A stretch of DNA of 64,000 bases from Trichinella spiralis (GCA_000181795.3 CM012954.1:3286524-3350523); one strand, 5' to 3'. Numbered from the stretch's first letter, positions 1 through 12,374 are shown. The notes: a model not told the origin generated them from the sequence alone. Translations and numbers: made by a program.

Positions 1-2169
1 ATGGTACAATTGACTGATTTGAATTCGGCAGTTTCAGAAGTACTGCAATTAATGTTGAGACTTTTTTCTTTGTAATTCGTAATATATGCAGATTTTTAGG
101 ATTTAGTGAAATGTAATGATAGATGCTCTGAATCTTTTTTTCATGATATTGCAATTGTAAATGGTTTAAAAAGTGTTGCCAGTGGAGAACTGAAAGAATA
201 TCAGATCGATTGTACAGTAAGATGAATTAATTTTAGTCAGGTTTGAAATCATAAAAATAATTTTCTGCTTTCGAAACAAAGGGAAAATCGAAAGAAGAAC
301 GAATGCTGATTCATAAAGCAGTAAGGGATGAATTTACTAATGCACTTGAAACGGAGACTGTAAAATGTGATTCAAACACTTTCATAACTGTTACTGTAGC
401 TGGTGGGTTTTTTTTCACATTGATCTTTCAGTTGTTAAGAATGATATGGCACTACTGTAGGCTCTAATAAACGAAAAAGACAAATTTGGCCAAGTGATCG
501 GGAAGGTGAACATTGTCATTTTGTAATTTATAAAGAAAACACCGATTCGAATGTTGCCATTGCAAAAATTGCCAAACTGTTACGGTAATTGACTTTTGTT
601 ATAATTTGAGTTGCATAGTATGAAAAGAATTTTATTCTCCTTTGCAGCATTTCTCCGAAAACTATTTGCATTGCTGGTACAAAAGATCGCAGGGCTGTTA
701 CTACTCAGCGCGCCTCTGCTTATCGTTTGGAAGCTGGCCAGCTGTTGCAATTGAACAATCGTTTGCATGGTGTACGCGTCGGAAATTGCGCTTACAAGCC
801 GAATGGAATTTTTCTGGGCGATCTCAATGGAAATCGTTTTACTATTGTTTTACGGTTTTAACTTTTGTAAATTAACTAACAGAACACGTGTAATATTTGA
901 TTATATATTGGTAGTAATGTAAAGGAAAATACTGATTTTATCGAAGAATGCATAAAGCAATGGAAGGAAGTCGGTTTCATTAATTATTATGGAGCCCAGC
1001 GCTTTGGAACAGGACCTGTTCATACTCATGAGGTTGGCAAGTAGGTGAGAAAAGCAGAACATCGATTAATGCAATGATAAACATTTATTTTAGATTGATG
1101 TTACATAGAAAATGGAAAGAAGCCGCAGAATTATTGTTGCAACCACATTCAAACGAAATTTGTAAGAAATGCGTTGTTTAGACTTATTTGTTGTTTGAAT
1201 ATCTTTATAAATAATAGTAATTGGAGTAGTAGGAAAGAAATTTTTGTTTAGCAGAATGTGATAGCATGCCAATTGCAAGTGATGATGGCGAAAACAATAG
1301 GAAAGAACTTGTAAATAAAAAAAAACATTTGCTGAATATCCATGATTTACTCAAATCAGGATTAAGAAGAATGAAAGGAAATGACTATGCAGCAGTTTTT
1401 AGAACTGTAAAATAAAAACATTTATAATTTTCTTAAAATAGTATAATAATGCTATCAGATTTATTAGATTCCAAGAAATTTGAGAAATCTCTATATACAC
1501 AGCTATCAGAGTATTGTTTGGAATCGAATGGTCTCCAGACGAGTTGCAATGTATGGTGACCGTTTATTGGATGGGGATTTGGTTATTAGAAGCAGTGTCG
1601 ACGGTATTGCGTTTTTCAGTTTATGTGTATGAGTATTTTATTTTTTATTTTAGCTGAAGATCAGCCAGTTTTTTTGACGAAAGACAGCATGATCCATTAT
1701 GATAAATTTGATTTAGTTCTTCCGTTGCTCAGCGGAGATGCGATTTTACCGAAAAATGATTGTACTCTATTAAATTTGTTGTTGTTTTTATTTATAATAT
1801 TTTTTAGGTGGAAAGTTATATGAACAGATATTGAAGGAAGAAGGAATTGATGTGGAATATTTTCATGCACTGCGGAAGGAGTTCGGCTTGCATGGTGGTT
1901 TTAGAAAAGTTTTCGTTAAACCTTCAGAAGTTAATTATGAATTTCATCGTTATAAGTATGCTGACGAACAGCTTGTGCAAACTGACTTGGATCGACTCAA
2001 TTCGATAGATGAACATGCGGTAAAATCAAATGCAAAAGAAGAGGATGGAGAATTAAATTATTTGGCATTGGTGATTGAGTTTTCACTACCTCGTGGAAGT
2101 TACGCGACGATGGCATTAAGAGAATTATGCAGACAAGATTTATCAAGAAAAGCCCAGATTCATATCTGA
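1..2169 (+). CDS. PUS7: tRNA pseudouridine synthase, PUS7/TruD family (3' part)
   Basis: PUS7 enzymes isomerise uridine to pseudouridine in tRNA and some mRNAs. The 5' end lies outside the window. Exons read here: 1-39 (less sure), 100-216, 282-402, 461-584, 648-854, 915-1040, 1094-1161, 1252-1406, 1468-1603, 1654-1761 and 1808-2169. All junctions keep the frame. The exon at 648 carries the TruD signature AGTKDRRAVT, whose Asp is the family's catalytic residue. Next comes GFINYYGAQRFGT (exon 915), then IHSYQSIVWN (exon 1468), and near the end FSLPRGSYATMALRE, all matching the order in animal PUS7. The acceptor before 282 ends in AAAG and is weak, so that boundary could shift. The stop is at 2167-2169, only 135 bases before the next ATG. 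Family assignment is secure; exact 5' exon limits are inference. Confidence 0.9.
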
Positions 2170-2303
2170 TGCATTTCATTTTTCTCATTTGTGAATTGAA
2201 AACACTCTGCTGAAATTAAATAACTGTTATCTATTTTTATGAATACTGTATAGTATTCTTGCAAATCTATAAACATGTATACTGTACTTTTTATAGTGTA
2301 ATT

Positions 2304-2858
2304 ATGAAGAATTGCGGAAAGTGCAGTGTTTTATTCGAATTCAAATTAACTTCACCTTTAGGGCCACTTAAAGTAGAGGAATGCACAAATGGTTTGCACA
2401 CTTTACAATATGACAGAAAGAATTTAAACTGGGATAGCATTGATGCAACTGAAACAATTGCGTTCATGAATACCACTGGTAAGGAGAGTGCTGTAGCATT
2501 ACTCATTCAGAAATGGTTGAAAGCTTATTTCGAAAAAGACTGCGAAGAAATGAAAACAGTTATAAAAAATTTGAACATATGTTGTATAAATCAAAATTTG
2601 CACGCCAGTTTGTTCAAGTGCAAAGTTTATCAGGAGCTTTTGAATCTTCCTTTTGGACGAAAGATGTCATACCAACAGGTGGCAATGAAGCTTAACAATA
2701 AAAACGCAAGTCGTGCTGTCGGAAATGCGATGCGAACTAATCCAGTGGTTCTGATCATTCCCTGTCATCGAGTAATAAGAAACACCGGTGATCCAGGAAA
2801 CTATATGGGACTGCAAGGACGAGAATTAAAGCGGTGGTTATTAAATTTTGAAAGTTAA
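2304..2858 (+). CDS. MGMT: methylated-DNA--protein-cysteine methyltransferase (MGMT/Ogt type)
   Basis: Repairs O6-alkylguanine by moving the alkyl group onto its own cysteine, a one-shot suicide reaction in the nucleus. Predicted 184 residues in one exon; human MGMT is 207. The C-terminal domain is clear: SYQQVA, then ASRAVGNAMRTNP (helix-turn-helix region, with the conserved arginine), then the active-site motif IIPCHRV with acceptor Cys at residue 154 (codon 2763-2765), then GNYMG and a C-terminal RWLL helix. The N-terminal 75 residues are poorly conserved, as usual. I chose ATG 2304: the frame is open upstream to 2259 but without an ATG, and a splice-acceptor-like TTTTTATAG ends at 2296. 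It follows PUS7 on the same strand with a 135-base gap, suggesting shared transcription. Confidence 0.93.
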   Translation: MKNCGKCSVLFEFKLTSPLGPLKVEECTNGLHTLQYDRKNLNWDSIDATETIAFMNTTGKESAVALLIQKWLKAYFEKDCEEMKTVIKNLNICCINQNLHASLFKCKVYQELLNLPFGRKMSYQQVAMKLNNKNASRAVGNAMRTNPVVLIIPCHRVIRNTGDPGNYMGLQGRELKRWLLNFES

Positions 2859-3555
2859 TTGGAATCTACATTGTGCATTAATTGAAAGTATACATTAGTG
2901 TACACTTCTGAGTAGATGTAGTTTATACATTTGTTTTCAAATAAATAAAGCAGTAAATGATTTCGCCAGTTTGTTTCTCAAATGCATGAGTGAATTTTCA
3001 GAGATATTGATGAATTGTAATAAACAATAAATAAGTTGTTTTAATAATAAATCTTATGTTTCATGAAATGCATCTGAGTATGTTTGTATTCTCAATTTAA
3101 AAGATATTACTAATTTGAAAAAATCGCTGTTAATGTGTTTTCTTTATTAATCTTAATAATTATTAATTGTTGCATCAACTTGCACCTTTACAGTAATAGG
3201 AAATTAATATTACCTGCTTTAATATTGCTATCATACTGTATTATAATTTCAAAACCACTGTAGGTGTTGAATTTATTTTATTGTATGATGGTATTCTGTT
3301 TTTTAAGCATATATTTTTTGTGTTTGACTCATATGTGATAATTATAAGTCTGTTTTATTATTTTCCTCTTTAACTGCAGGCTTTGGTTGCCTAATAGATT
3401 AGGACTTCGCATGAACTTTTTATTTGATTTAAAAATTAATAACTCTTAAATTATTACATTGTTTGTTTATGCATTTAGTTTATGTATATGAAAACATAGC
3501 TGGAGTATATTATACGGACGTTGTGATTTTTTAGTGTGCGTTTTATCGGTCGGTC
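2859..3555. other. intergenic, MGMT to DPH3
   Basis: AT-rich, with no long frame and no repeat of note. It ends with an acceptor-like TTTTTTAG at 3527-3534, 21 bases before the DPH3 start codon. That could be a trans-splice site or the end of a 5' UTR intron. Confidence 0.6.
2940..2949 (+). terminator. polyadenylation signals after MGMT
   Basis: Two overlapping AATAAA hexamers lie 82-91 bases past the MGMT stop, a normal distance for a 3' end signal. The gap between PUS7 and MGMT has only an ATTAAA variant near 2215. Confidence 0.5.
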
Positions 3556-3798
3556 ATGGCTGTTTACCATGATGAAGTGGAGATCGAAGATTTTGAGTAC
3601 GATAGTGTAGCCGAAGTTTATTATTATCCTTGCCCATGTGGCGATCGATTTGAAATTTCGAAATTAGAGTTACAGTGCGGTGAAGATGTGGCACGGTGCC
3701 CAAGTTGTTCATTAATCATAAAAGTAATTTATGATTTGGATGAGTTTATGGTATGCGAAAGTATTGCCATGCCAGTATCCGAAGTGGCAAACAGTTGA
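3556..3798 (+). CDS. DPH3: diphthamide biosynthesis protein 3 (CSL zinc finger)
   Basis: DPH3 is a small zinc/iron protein that donates electrons to the DPH1-DPH2 radical enzyme in the first step of diphthamide synthesis on elongation factor 2; with DPH1 or Elongator-linked proteins it also affects tRNA modification. The gene is a single 80-codon exon, the usual family length. The CSL zinc finger is intact: [11 protein letters not shown] (Cys26, Cys28) and [13 protein letters not shown] (Cys48, Cys51), followed by the conserved IKVIYD strand. The acidic N-terminus ([12 protein letters not shown]) is also typical. ATG 3556 is the first in frame. The neighbours (MGMT, PDHB) are functionally unrelated. 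Confidence 0.96.
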   Translation: MAVYHDEVEIEDFEYDSVAEVYYYPCPCGDRFEISKLELQCGEDVARCPSCSLIIKVIYDLDEFMVCESIAMPVSEVANS

Positions 3799-4387
3799 AT
3801 TGTTTGTGATGTTGCAATTTTGAATTAAAGACAGTTTCAAATTTTTGTGTATTGTACTTGTCTGTATTAATTAAAAAAAATACACTTGTATTTTTCTAGA
3901 TATATTTTTAATGTGTTTTATCTTTCCTGTAATGATAATTTTATTTTTAGTGTTTCCAAATATCGTAGTTACTGAATTTCACAAAATTGTTTGTTTAGCA
4001 AAGTATGTTTATAATACATTTAATAAATAATATTATGATTAACAAATGACCAATTATCAGCTTTTTCTGATCATTAGCATCATTAGATGCTTTTTTGTAG
4101 AAAATAAAAATAATATTTAACTGATTAAACAATTTCTAATGAACACCAATACTTGCATTTCTGAAATACATTAAAAATACAGTATGCCAATGAATGATTT
4201 TACTATAGCATATTGCAAAGTTTGCTGCAGTGCCATCACGTGAAATTGATTTTTAACTATAATGCATATATTTTAATCAATTGTTTTTTAATATTTAATA
4301 ATAAATAGAGTTTTTGATTTTATTTTCAGTTTATATTATCACTTTTAATTAGCATTTAATGAAGCTGTAGTTTTTAGATTTTTTATC
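3799..4387. other. intergenic, DPH3 to PDHB
   Basis: AT-rich DNA holding the DPH3 3' UTR and the PDHB leader. No other gene seen. TTTTTAG at 4371-4377 is an acceptor-like site 10 bases before the PDHB ATG. Confidence 0.55.
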
Positions 4388-6359
4388 ATGTTGTCGAAAG
4401 CCTTCGTCTGCTTCGGAATTCGAAACAAAGTGGTTCTTTTTTCACCGTACATTCGTACGTTTTCCACATCAGAGGCGTATCTGGCAAAAATGACCGTTCG
4501 CGATGCCTTAAATGCAGCAATTGATGAAGAAATGCATCGAGATGATCGAGTATTTTTGATTGGTGAAGAAGTTGCACAGTATGAAGGTGCATATAAAGTA
4601 AATGAGCGAGGTTATTTTTTGCAAAATAAATCTTCACATTTGCATTTGTAGGTGACTAAAGGACTGTGGAAGAAGTATGGTGATAGACGAGTAGTTGATA
4701 CTCCTATAACAGAGATGGGATTCACCGGCTTAGCGGTTGGTGCAGCTATGGTATTTTGAATAAAATAATGTTCTTTTTTGCAAATTGTTTACGTTATTCC
4801 ATTTTATTTTAGGCAGGGCTCCGACCCATTTGCGAATTTATGACTTTCAATTTTTCTATGCAAGCAATCGATCACATTGTTAACAGCAGTGCGAAAACTT
4901 TGTACATGTCAGCTGGGCAGGTGATCATTTATTTCAATGTTATTCGTTTCTCGCGTGATATTTATTTTTACGTCTTTTCTATTTATAAAACTTATTTTTA
5001 ACAACTAGAACGACCTTTTCATCAGTGTCATGCAATACTTCATAATATTCAATCATAAAACATTTTATAAGAAGACATGAAAATTTACTTAAGGAAAGTT
5101 GTCATAATGTAATTATTAATTTTGATGTTTCTTTTACTGTTTACTGTTTATCTTGCATTAATAGTTGTATTATTTATTTAAAAACGCATCAGGTTATTGA
5201 ATGTCCTCACCATGTGGCGTTTTAGAGGCTATGATTCAAAAAAGTAATATTTAAGTTTTTGTTAGTATTATGAATTTGTTATAGTTATTTAAAAAGGCAG
5301 TGGTTTATTGCTATTTGATGCGAAGAATTTGTAATTAATTTTCTTATTATAATTTGTAATGTTATACTGTCAGTATAAACGATAATTAAGTATTCTTTTG
5401 ATTGAGCTTTATAATTATGTAACTTCTTCCTTGATTATTTTTTTAAAAAATGTTTTTATTGTTGCCATTTAAGGAATGCTACATTTTGAACACTAGAGCA
5501 GCTGAGTTTCATATTTTTCGAACAATTTTTCTCTCATTTTATAGATATCTTCGCCCATTGTTTTCCGCGGTCCTAACTCTACTGCAGTTGGTGTCGGCGC
5601 TCAGCATAGTCAAGATTTTTCATCCTGGTATGCACAGTGTCCTGGTTTGAAGGTATTGTCTCCATTTTCGTCTGAAGACGCGAAAGGATTGTTGAAAACA
5701 GCAATTCGTGATGAAAATCCTGGTTAGTTTCAGGTTTTATTACATCATATTTATGCATATACGTTCATCGACTTTTGTCATTTCAGTTGTTTTCTTGGAG
5801 AACGAATTGTTGTACGGCGTTCCATTCGACATGTCCGAAGAGGCGATGAAGGATGACTTTTTGATTCCGATGGGTGTGGCCAAGGTGGAACGAGACGGCA
5901 ATCACATTACACTGGTATCATTCAGTCGTATGGTTCAGGTTTGTCTGGATGCTGCTGAAGAATTGGAAAAGATGGGTGTATCGGCAGAGGTGAGTGAAGC
6001 GAAAATTTGGCAGAAATATATTTTATTTCGCCGATAAAGTACACTCATTATCAACAGTGAAATTGTAGATTATAAATTTGCGTTCACTGCGCCCGTTCGA
6101 CATGGAAACGATCAAGCAGAGCGTGATGAAAACCAACCATTTGGTTACTGTGGAAAATGGTTGGCATTTTTGCGGAGTCGGAGCGGAAATTTGCGCTCAA
6201 GTGATGGAATCCGAAGCGTTTGATTATTTGGACGCCCCAGTATTGCGCGTGGCTGGCGTCGAAGTGCCAATGCCGTATGCGCACAACTTAGAAACTGCTG
6301 CACAACCGACACCACAGGATGTGATCCGAGTGGTCAAACGGTCTCTGAACATTAAATAA
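4388..6359 (+). CDS. PDHB: pyruvate dehydrogenase E1 subunit beta, mitochondrial
   Basis: Beta chain of the alpha2beta2 E1 enzyme that decarboxylates pyruvate with thiamine diphosphate in the mitochondrial matrix. Six exons: 4388-4597, 4652-4750, 4813-4920, 5545-5722, 5787-5989 and 6069-6359, giving 362 residues (human 359). The first 25 or so residues are basic and hydroxylated ([14 protein letters not shown]), fitting a mitochondrial presequence. Conserved blocks in order: [20 protein letters not shown] (the Glu contacts the cofactor in the family), [76 protein letters not shown] and VPMPYA. Intron 3 (624 bases) is the longest. Residues at the exon 3/4 join (Q-ISSP) differ from the usual QPVP, so that acceptor is slightly less certain. 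Confidence 0.95.
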
Positions 6360-6690
6360 ATTAGCTTATTGTTTAGTAAAATTCATTTGGATTAGTTACA
6401 TTACAATTCAATTGCATTTTCTTGCTTTGTGATTCGTTTTGCATTTTTACTTGTGAAATTGTATTTAGTGAATAAGTGTCGTTGATGCAAGAAGAAAGTG
6501 AAAGAGAAACTTTTAGAAGTAAAACAAACGTACGTAATTTGATCGTTTTAACTGTACATAATGAAGATTATATTCGATCATATTTTGAGTGATTAACTGA
6601 TTTATATAATGATATAGCAACTACAGAATGAAAAATGCTGGCCAAGAATGGAGAGAAATTTTCTGTTTCTGTTTTCTCCTTCTGCGTCTT
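6360..6690. other. convergent 3' ends of PDHB and the chemoreceptor gene
   Basis: A 331-base gap between the PDHB stop (+) and the receptor stop (-). It holds both 3' UTRs. An AATAAA overlaps the PDHB stop codon region. Nothing else seen. Confidence 0.5.
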
Positions 6691-9600
6691 TCAAAATTGC
6701 TGATGATCCGTGGACGGATTGGACAACAGTTTTGACTCAATGGCGTTGGAAATCTCCTTGATGCCGGATACAACCGACAGCCTGTCACAGTAGTCTTCGA
6801 TTTTGATCACTTCATCCGTATCAACGTCCAACAGAATGCCAATGTCACGAAATCCCAGCCGTTTGTTCAAAACGGTCACTCGAGCTGCACCTTTGTTGCT
6901 GGACAGCTGTTCGATCACGGTTTGCTTTTTACCATTTTCCAAAACAAGAGACGAATAGCCATCGTCCACGTCATCGGCAGATTGCGGGGATTCGGATTTC
7001 CGTTTGAACAGCACTCGTTCGAGCAGTGTAGCGCAACACGGGATGTGTATGTTCGTCGGCGGCAGGTTCCAGATGAACAACAACGGATACAGTAATCCTT
7101 GACAAATGACAATCAGGTAAAACATGTATTGGGCGGCGATGGTGTAGTGGATCATGTCGTCGGGGCTGCGAGTCGATGACTGCACCCTGCCAATGGCGAG
7201 CAACGCGAAAACGTTAATCGCCGACCAGCTGACCGCGTTGACAACAGTCGGGCCGAGCAGCAGTTCCACTGTAGCTAAGCTTTTCTGCAACTGCAATCGG
7301 TAGGGGAGTGGAGGCTTTCTCGCCTCACCTTCCCAACGTATTCGATTCACTTTAGCCCTGTGGTATAGCCAAATTCCTAAAATTGATCAAATATACTGAT
7401 CGATCGATTAATTAATTTCTTTTTTCAAATAGGTTAAGGAATCATTTAATTGGAAACGGTATTATTTATTATTACTTTTCTTCTATTCTGTCATCTCTCT
7501 ATCTTTTGATGCTTTAAACGGAAAACAACAAACCGTGATAAATTGTGAATTTTAAATTTAAACTGATCGATTAGTTTTGGACAAGTGAAAAGCGCTTATC
7601 AGCCAACTGCTGATTGCTTGCACTGTTGCAACCCAAGAACACATGTAGGCCTATTTCGACAAATTTCCACTTCATCCGATTGGGGAATGCTTAGGTTGAG
7701 CTGAAATTGCGAATATCTTTCCTAAATTAACATTTCGCAGAACAGTAAAAGTTTCATCGACATTTACTTGTTTACTTTGTCCTCTCACTGTTTTGAAAAT
7801 TTCAACAGTCCATTGCCGTCGAATGGGAGATTTTGAACTATATACTCTGAACAGTATCTCTTGTTCAAATTTACCAGATTATTATTGAAGATCAAAATGT
7901 GATATTAATATTTTCAATGATTGAATTGCCTTCACTTTTTGCAAATCGATTCGTCTGAAACTGAAATCGATCGATTCCTTTCGGTGTTCAACATGCATTT
8001 TTCTCTGTTTATTCTATGAAATTTTTTTTATTATCAAGTTGTAAATCAACGCATGCAGTTTTTACAATGATTAAATAAATAATATATACATATATATAAG
8101 CTGGGTTCTTTTTGTCTTTCACATTTACTTTATTTATTGTTTTCTTCAAGCATTGATTTAAATTATTTCCGGAGAGAGTTGAATTCTCGAAAGCATTGGG
8201 GAAGTGGGAATAAAAGGAAGATAGCAAATAAGTTGGATCTGAATCTCTCATTAAAAATCCAGCACCCACATTACTCAGTGGAAAAATTCGCATTTCCCTT
8301 TCATTAAACATCGCCAATAAATTTCATTTTTTCTAGGTAAAGAATTCTTTAAACAATACGCAATATGTATGTTCAATTTAGGTGTTTCCCTGGATAATAA
8401 ATTTTTCTAAAATACCGATTACACGCATATTTACAATATGTATGTATGCGTACACATCTACAACATACATCCATATATATGATCAAACGTTGTTAATGAT
8501 GTTTGAAAAAAATGAAGCAATCACCAGGGCTGAGTGCGCTGATTGAATTTTTTCACATGAAAATGATATCCACTGAATGATCGAAAAGCTTCATTAGTAA
8601 TGTAATTTTGTGGTACAATTAATTCTTCTAGTGCAGTATTTTCAATATTTCATACGACCAACCATTTATAAAGTTGAAATGAATATTTTTTGTTAAAATT
8701 ATTTTCAGTTTTTGTTTCCATTCATTTCTAACTAAAAAGTACCGTTTGACATGAGTGCAGAAATAAATGCAATTTTCGTCTTATATGATTCCAATTATAG
8801 AAGTCCAAATTTTCAAAAAGTCTTTTCTCGACTTGGATAAGTGCTGGCATTATTTTGCAAATGATTTCCTAACGAATATCACGAGCCGAATGCAACTAAG
8901 CTTGTCTGCTGCTTTTATAGATTTCTGTCGGTCCAGACAGATTTTCAAGTAAATCGCGCGTTCTTTCGCTTCTCCTTTTACTATAAGTTGCTAGTTCTAA
9001 TGTTTGTATTAAAGTTTGGCTTGATTTTCGTTATTGATTTTTCAAAATTGACATCAACTAAGTTTGATTTCCTCCTAATAACTTTATAACTTCTACGTAT
9101 AGTGTATACATATTGATGTAAACTGCATTTTTGGTATTATTTATCGGTACATAAATTTCTTTTGACCACATCTAGAAAAGCAACCTTTCGATTGGCAATA
9201 AAACTGTTATTTGAATTCAAACCATCCGTATCAAATGAAATAATTAGTAAAGTGGCCGACCCTGTGATTTGATTTCTATTTTCCATTTACATAATTTATA
9301 TAAATTTTGATTTTTGTTGTTTTCTTTAATTTACTTTGTCTGTTGATTCAGATTTTTATCTGGAATAGTTATCTGACAATCGATCCGTTTCCTGAGGCAT
9401 AACGACAAACCCGAGGGATCTATATCCTCGATCGTTGTAAAGATAAAGCGACATTAGCCAGTGTGGTCACTGGGGAATTATTGCTTGAAAGCAGAGAAAG
9501 ATCAAGACGAAAAATGTTTCAAAAAGGGATTGAAGACTGAACGTTTAAAATGAAAAATAAAAAACTTACCGATGAAGACAACCAACGTGAGAACTTGTAA

Positions 9601-10179
9601 ACAAGAGTTGACGCTAACGATGACAGCACCTGTAGCTGGATTGAGATTTAACAGTTCGTTGCACAGTGGCAACGGTAAGCTTTGTCTAGCTGTGGCTACG
9701 ATGGCGGATGTGCAGATGATGGTCGAAGTCCACACCAGAAACAATAACAGCAAACCAAACGCCGGTTTCGGTTTCGATTCATAGTTGTTCATGGTAAATG
9801 TGGCGTACAGTCGTTCGACCAGCATCGACGTATACGTGCCGACGACGGCCAACAACGTCGCAGAAAAGACTCCAGTTTGAAAAGAGCACAGCTGTGGAAC
9901 TTTAGCCGAGCCACTGATTGCGCACGGTCGACCGGCAGAAACCGACACCAGGATCAGGGCTGATTTGGCGGTCAAATAGAACCCGTTGAAGACACCACAG
10001 GCGGCGATATTCACCAACAAGTGGCGGGCATTGACGTGAAGCGACCGGCAGTGGCACAGCAAATATAACAAGAGCAGGTTGAGCAGAGCCGACGACGGCG
10101 CCAGGATCACCGACATCGCTTCGCCGGTCCAGAACCAGGAGCTTCGGAAAAGCGCCGTGGTCTCGTTGCAGCAGCACAT
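6691..10179 (-). CDS. seven-helix chemoreceptor, nematode SRA/SRAB-like
   Basis: Two exons on the minus strand: 10179-9570 and 7376-6691, joined by a 2.2 kb intron with a perfect GTAAGT donor and TTTTAG acceptor; 431 residues. Approximate helices: 22-44, 54-80, 98-122, 140-164, 182-209, 240-265 and 280-306. Hallmarks of the sra/srab group are VERLYAT at the end of helix 3 (in place of DRY), an H-x-N-x-R-x-LL pattern before helix 2, and LPYRLQLQKSLATVELLLGP before helix 6. An N-glycosylation site (NETT) sits in the extracellular N-terminus and CC (residues 316-317, palmitoylation-like) follows helix 7. The roughly 110-residue cytoplasmic tail is long for the family. The start is the first ATG after an in-frame TAA at 10261-10263. 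Ligand and exact subfamily are unknown. Confidence 0.85.
7377..9569 (-). other. large intron of the chemoreceptor gene
   Basis: Intron of 2193 bases. It contains one protein-like minus-strand frame (8311-8009) and AT-rich spacer with TA-rich runs near 8080 and 8400-8480. No confident nested gene. Confidence 0.75.
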
Positions 10180-10417
10180 CCAGCAGCTTTGAACGATGGA
10201 CGTCGACGATTCATTGGCACTGCACGCTGACTCAGCAACGAAGCAACGCGCGAGCAACAATTATGGATCCGCGTGTGTGTGTGCCAATCATGAATCGAAC
10301 TCTTCAGTCCAATCCGAGGACAATTTCAACAACTTTCAAAACGCGGCTTTAATTGCAAACCGACACATGCATGCACATAACAATTTCAACAACAAACTCC
10401 GACCAAGCAACTTTTAG

Positions 10418-10448
<31 letters not shown>

Positions 10449-10449
10449 T
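10418..10449. repeat. (TA)n microsatellite
   Basis: Alternating TA with one interruption, between the cyclophilin E stop and the chemoreceptor 5' region. Confidence 0.9.
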
Positions 10450-10465
10450 CGTTCGTAATAAATTT

Positions 10466-11639
10466 TCAATCGGTCAATTCACCGCAGTCAGTGATGACCA
10501 CTTTCATCGACGGTTTGCCATTTTCGCCGCCAGTTCGTTCAATTTGTCTGACAACGTGCATCCCATCTGCTACACGACCAAATACCACATGCTTGCCGTC
10601 GAGCCATTCCGCCGTGCCGGTTGTGATGAAGAACTGACTGCCGTTGGTATTCGGTCCGGCGTTAGCCATCGACACCGCCCCGGCATCTCCGTGCTTCAGC
10701 AAAAAGTTCTCATCGTCGAACTTCTCGCCGTAAACTGATCGCCCGCCCGTACCATCCTGGCAGGTGAAATCTCCTGCCTGGCACATGAAGCCCGGAATTA
10801 TACGGTGAAATGGGCAACCTTTGAAGCCAAATCCCTTTTCGCCGGTGCAAAGTTGGCGAAAATTTTCCGCCGTCAACGGAACCACATCGTTGCGCAATTC
10901 GATCACTATTCTGCCGATGTAACGGATGCCGATTTTTATGTCCAAATAAACACGTGGTAGATGGCGCGCATTTTCCTCCCCGGATACCGCTCCATCGTTG
11001 CAAACTGAAGAAATCTCTGAAACCGCATTCGTACTTTCCCCCGCAGTTTGATTTACACCGGAGCCGCTTCTGAAATGCAAAAAACGCTTCAAAGTATAAA
11101 CTGATTTCAGTTTCAATAAACATCTTTCTTAATACTGATATTTCAAAATTAAACTATAAAAAACTATATGTAGATTGTACCTGAAAATCACAATTTTACA
11201 ACATGTAAACCATTGACAGGTTAAGGATGAACAATGAAACTAATTTTTCAAATGAAACTTAAATCAGTGTAACCGATTCCAAACTAAATGTGAATGCTTA
11301 CCCATACTGCCTGATCCATTCATCGTCAGCCCAAACAGGTTTCTGGGATCGTTCATTCGGTTTCGGTGCCCGTGCAAAACTCACTCGTATCGTTTTTCCA
11401 AACAGTTCACTGTTGTTCATATTATCTACAGCAGCCAAAGCATCCGATTCTAACTCAAATTCAATGAACCCAAAGCCTCTATGCTTGTTCACTTCAAAAT
11501 CCAACGGAATCAGAACATCAACAATGTCGCCGAACGGTATGAAAGCCGAATGAAGTAGTTTCTCGTCCACTTCTTCGCCAAATCCACCAACATATATTGT
11601 TCTCTTGCGATTGTACGGATGATTTAATCTAGAACCCAT
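10466..11639 (-). CDS. PPIE: peptidyl-prolyl isomerase E (RRM + cyclophilin)
   Basis: Cyclophilin E (Cyp33) couples an N-terminal RNA-recognition motif to a prolyl isomerase and is a nuclear, spliceosome- and chromatin-associated protein. Two minus-strand exons, 11639-11302 and 11069-10466, give 313 residues (human 301). The RRM spans about residues 14-92 with RNP2 TIYVGGF and RNP1 RGFGFIEF, followed by the PPIE-typical [10 protein letters not shown]. After an acidic/serine linker, the cyclophilin domain starts at VYLDIKIG; active-site residues are in [15 protein letters not shown] (Arg, Phe, Gln) and in [11 protein letters not shown] (Trp and His of the pocket). It ends CGELTD. A GCAG acceptor-like site lies 13 bases before the ATG. 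Confidence 0.96.
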
Positions 11640-12374
11640 GATCAGTTAAACCTGCACGCGTAAACAAAAATTCGTTCTACAAATTTTGGTGCAATGGAAT
11701 GCAGGTAACATTGACAGATGCATTAAGCGTTACTGCATTTTTTCAAATTAAATGGATATTTAAATTACAAATATTATAAATTTAAACTTGACATATAATT
11801 TTGAAATAACTACAACTAAAAAGATCACGTTGCACTTTAAAAGACAATTGAAGAAATTTCATTGTTTATAATGTTTCAAGTTCAATATAGAAAAGAATTT
11901 TAAAATAAGAAAACCATATTTATTCATATAAAATTATTTTATAAATTTATTTTAAAACTCATGATTCTGTGTCTTCAATAAAATGCTAAATCGGTTTCTT
12001 ACAGTATGAATCTGTACCATTCGTCTTTTTGATTACAAATGTTAGGGTACATTATTACGATAAAACATGGCTATGAAGATTTTAGTAAATTATAATTTTT
12101 AAGAAACAATTTTTGTATAATTTTATTTTTGTTATGGAATTAATCTTGCGAATCAGAAATTGTAGTGCCAATCTGGCCACTTTGTTTGTTGACGAAATTC
12201 ATATTTTGTGTATTATGTGTGTTTTCATAAGACTTACATTATTTTTAAAAGATAAAATTCGAAAATTATTGTTTCATATTATGCACAAATAATGTTTCTA
12301 AATTCGTACTGTAATGTGGAATCGTGCTTTTGCTAATAATGAAATGTTTCTGATTTGTGTTTTTCTATTTAGAA
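11640..12374. other. divergent intergenic region, PPIE / RPS20
   Basis: The only spacer between PPIE (-) and RPS20 (+), so it should hold both promoters. Very AT-rich, without a clear TATA assignment. An acceptor-like CTATTTAG ends at 12372, just before the RPS20 ATG. Confidence 0.5.

Noticed and set aside
8009-8311. Minus-strand frame inside the chemoreceptor intron (MFNEREMRIFPLSNVG...)
   Set aside because: Somewhat protein-like at its start but ends in low-complexity K/I/Y sequence. No family match and no clear splice sites; not called as a gene.
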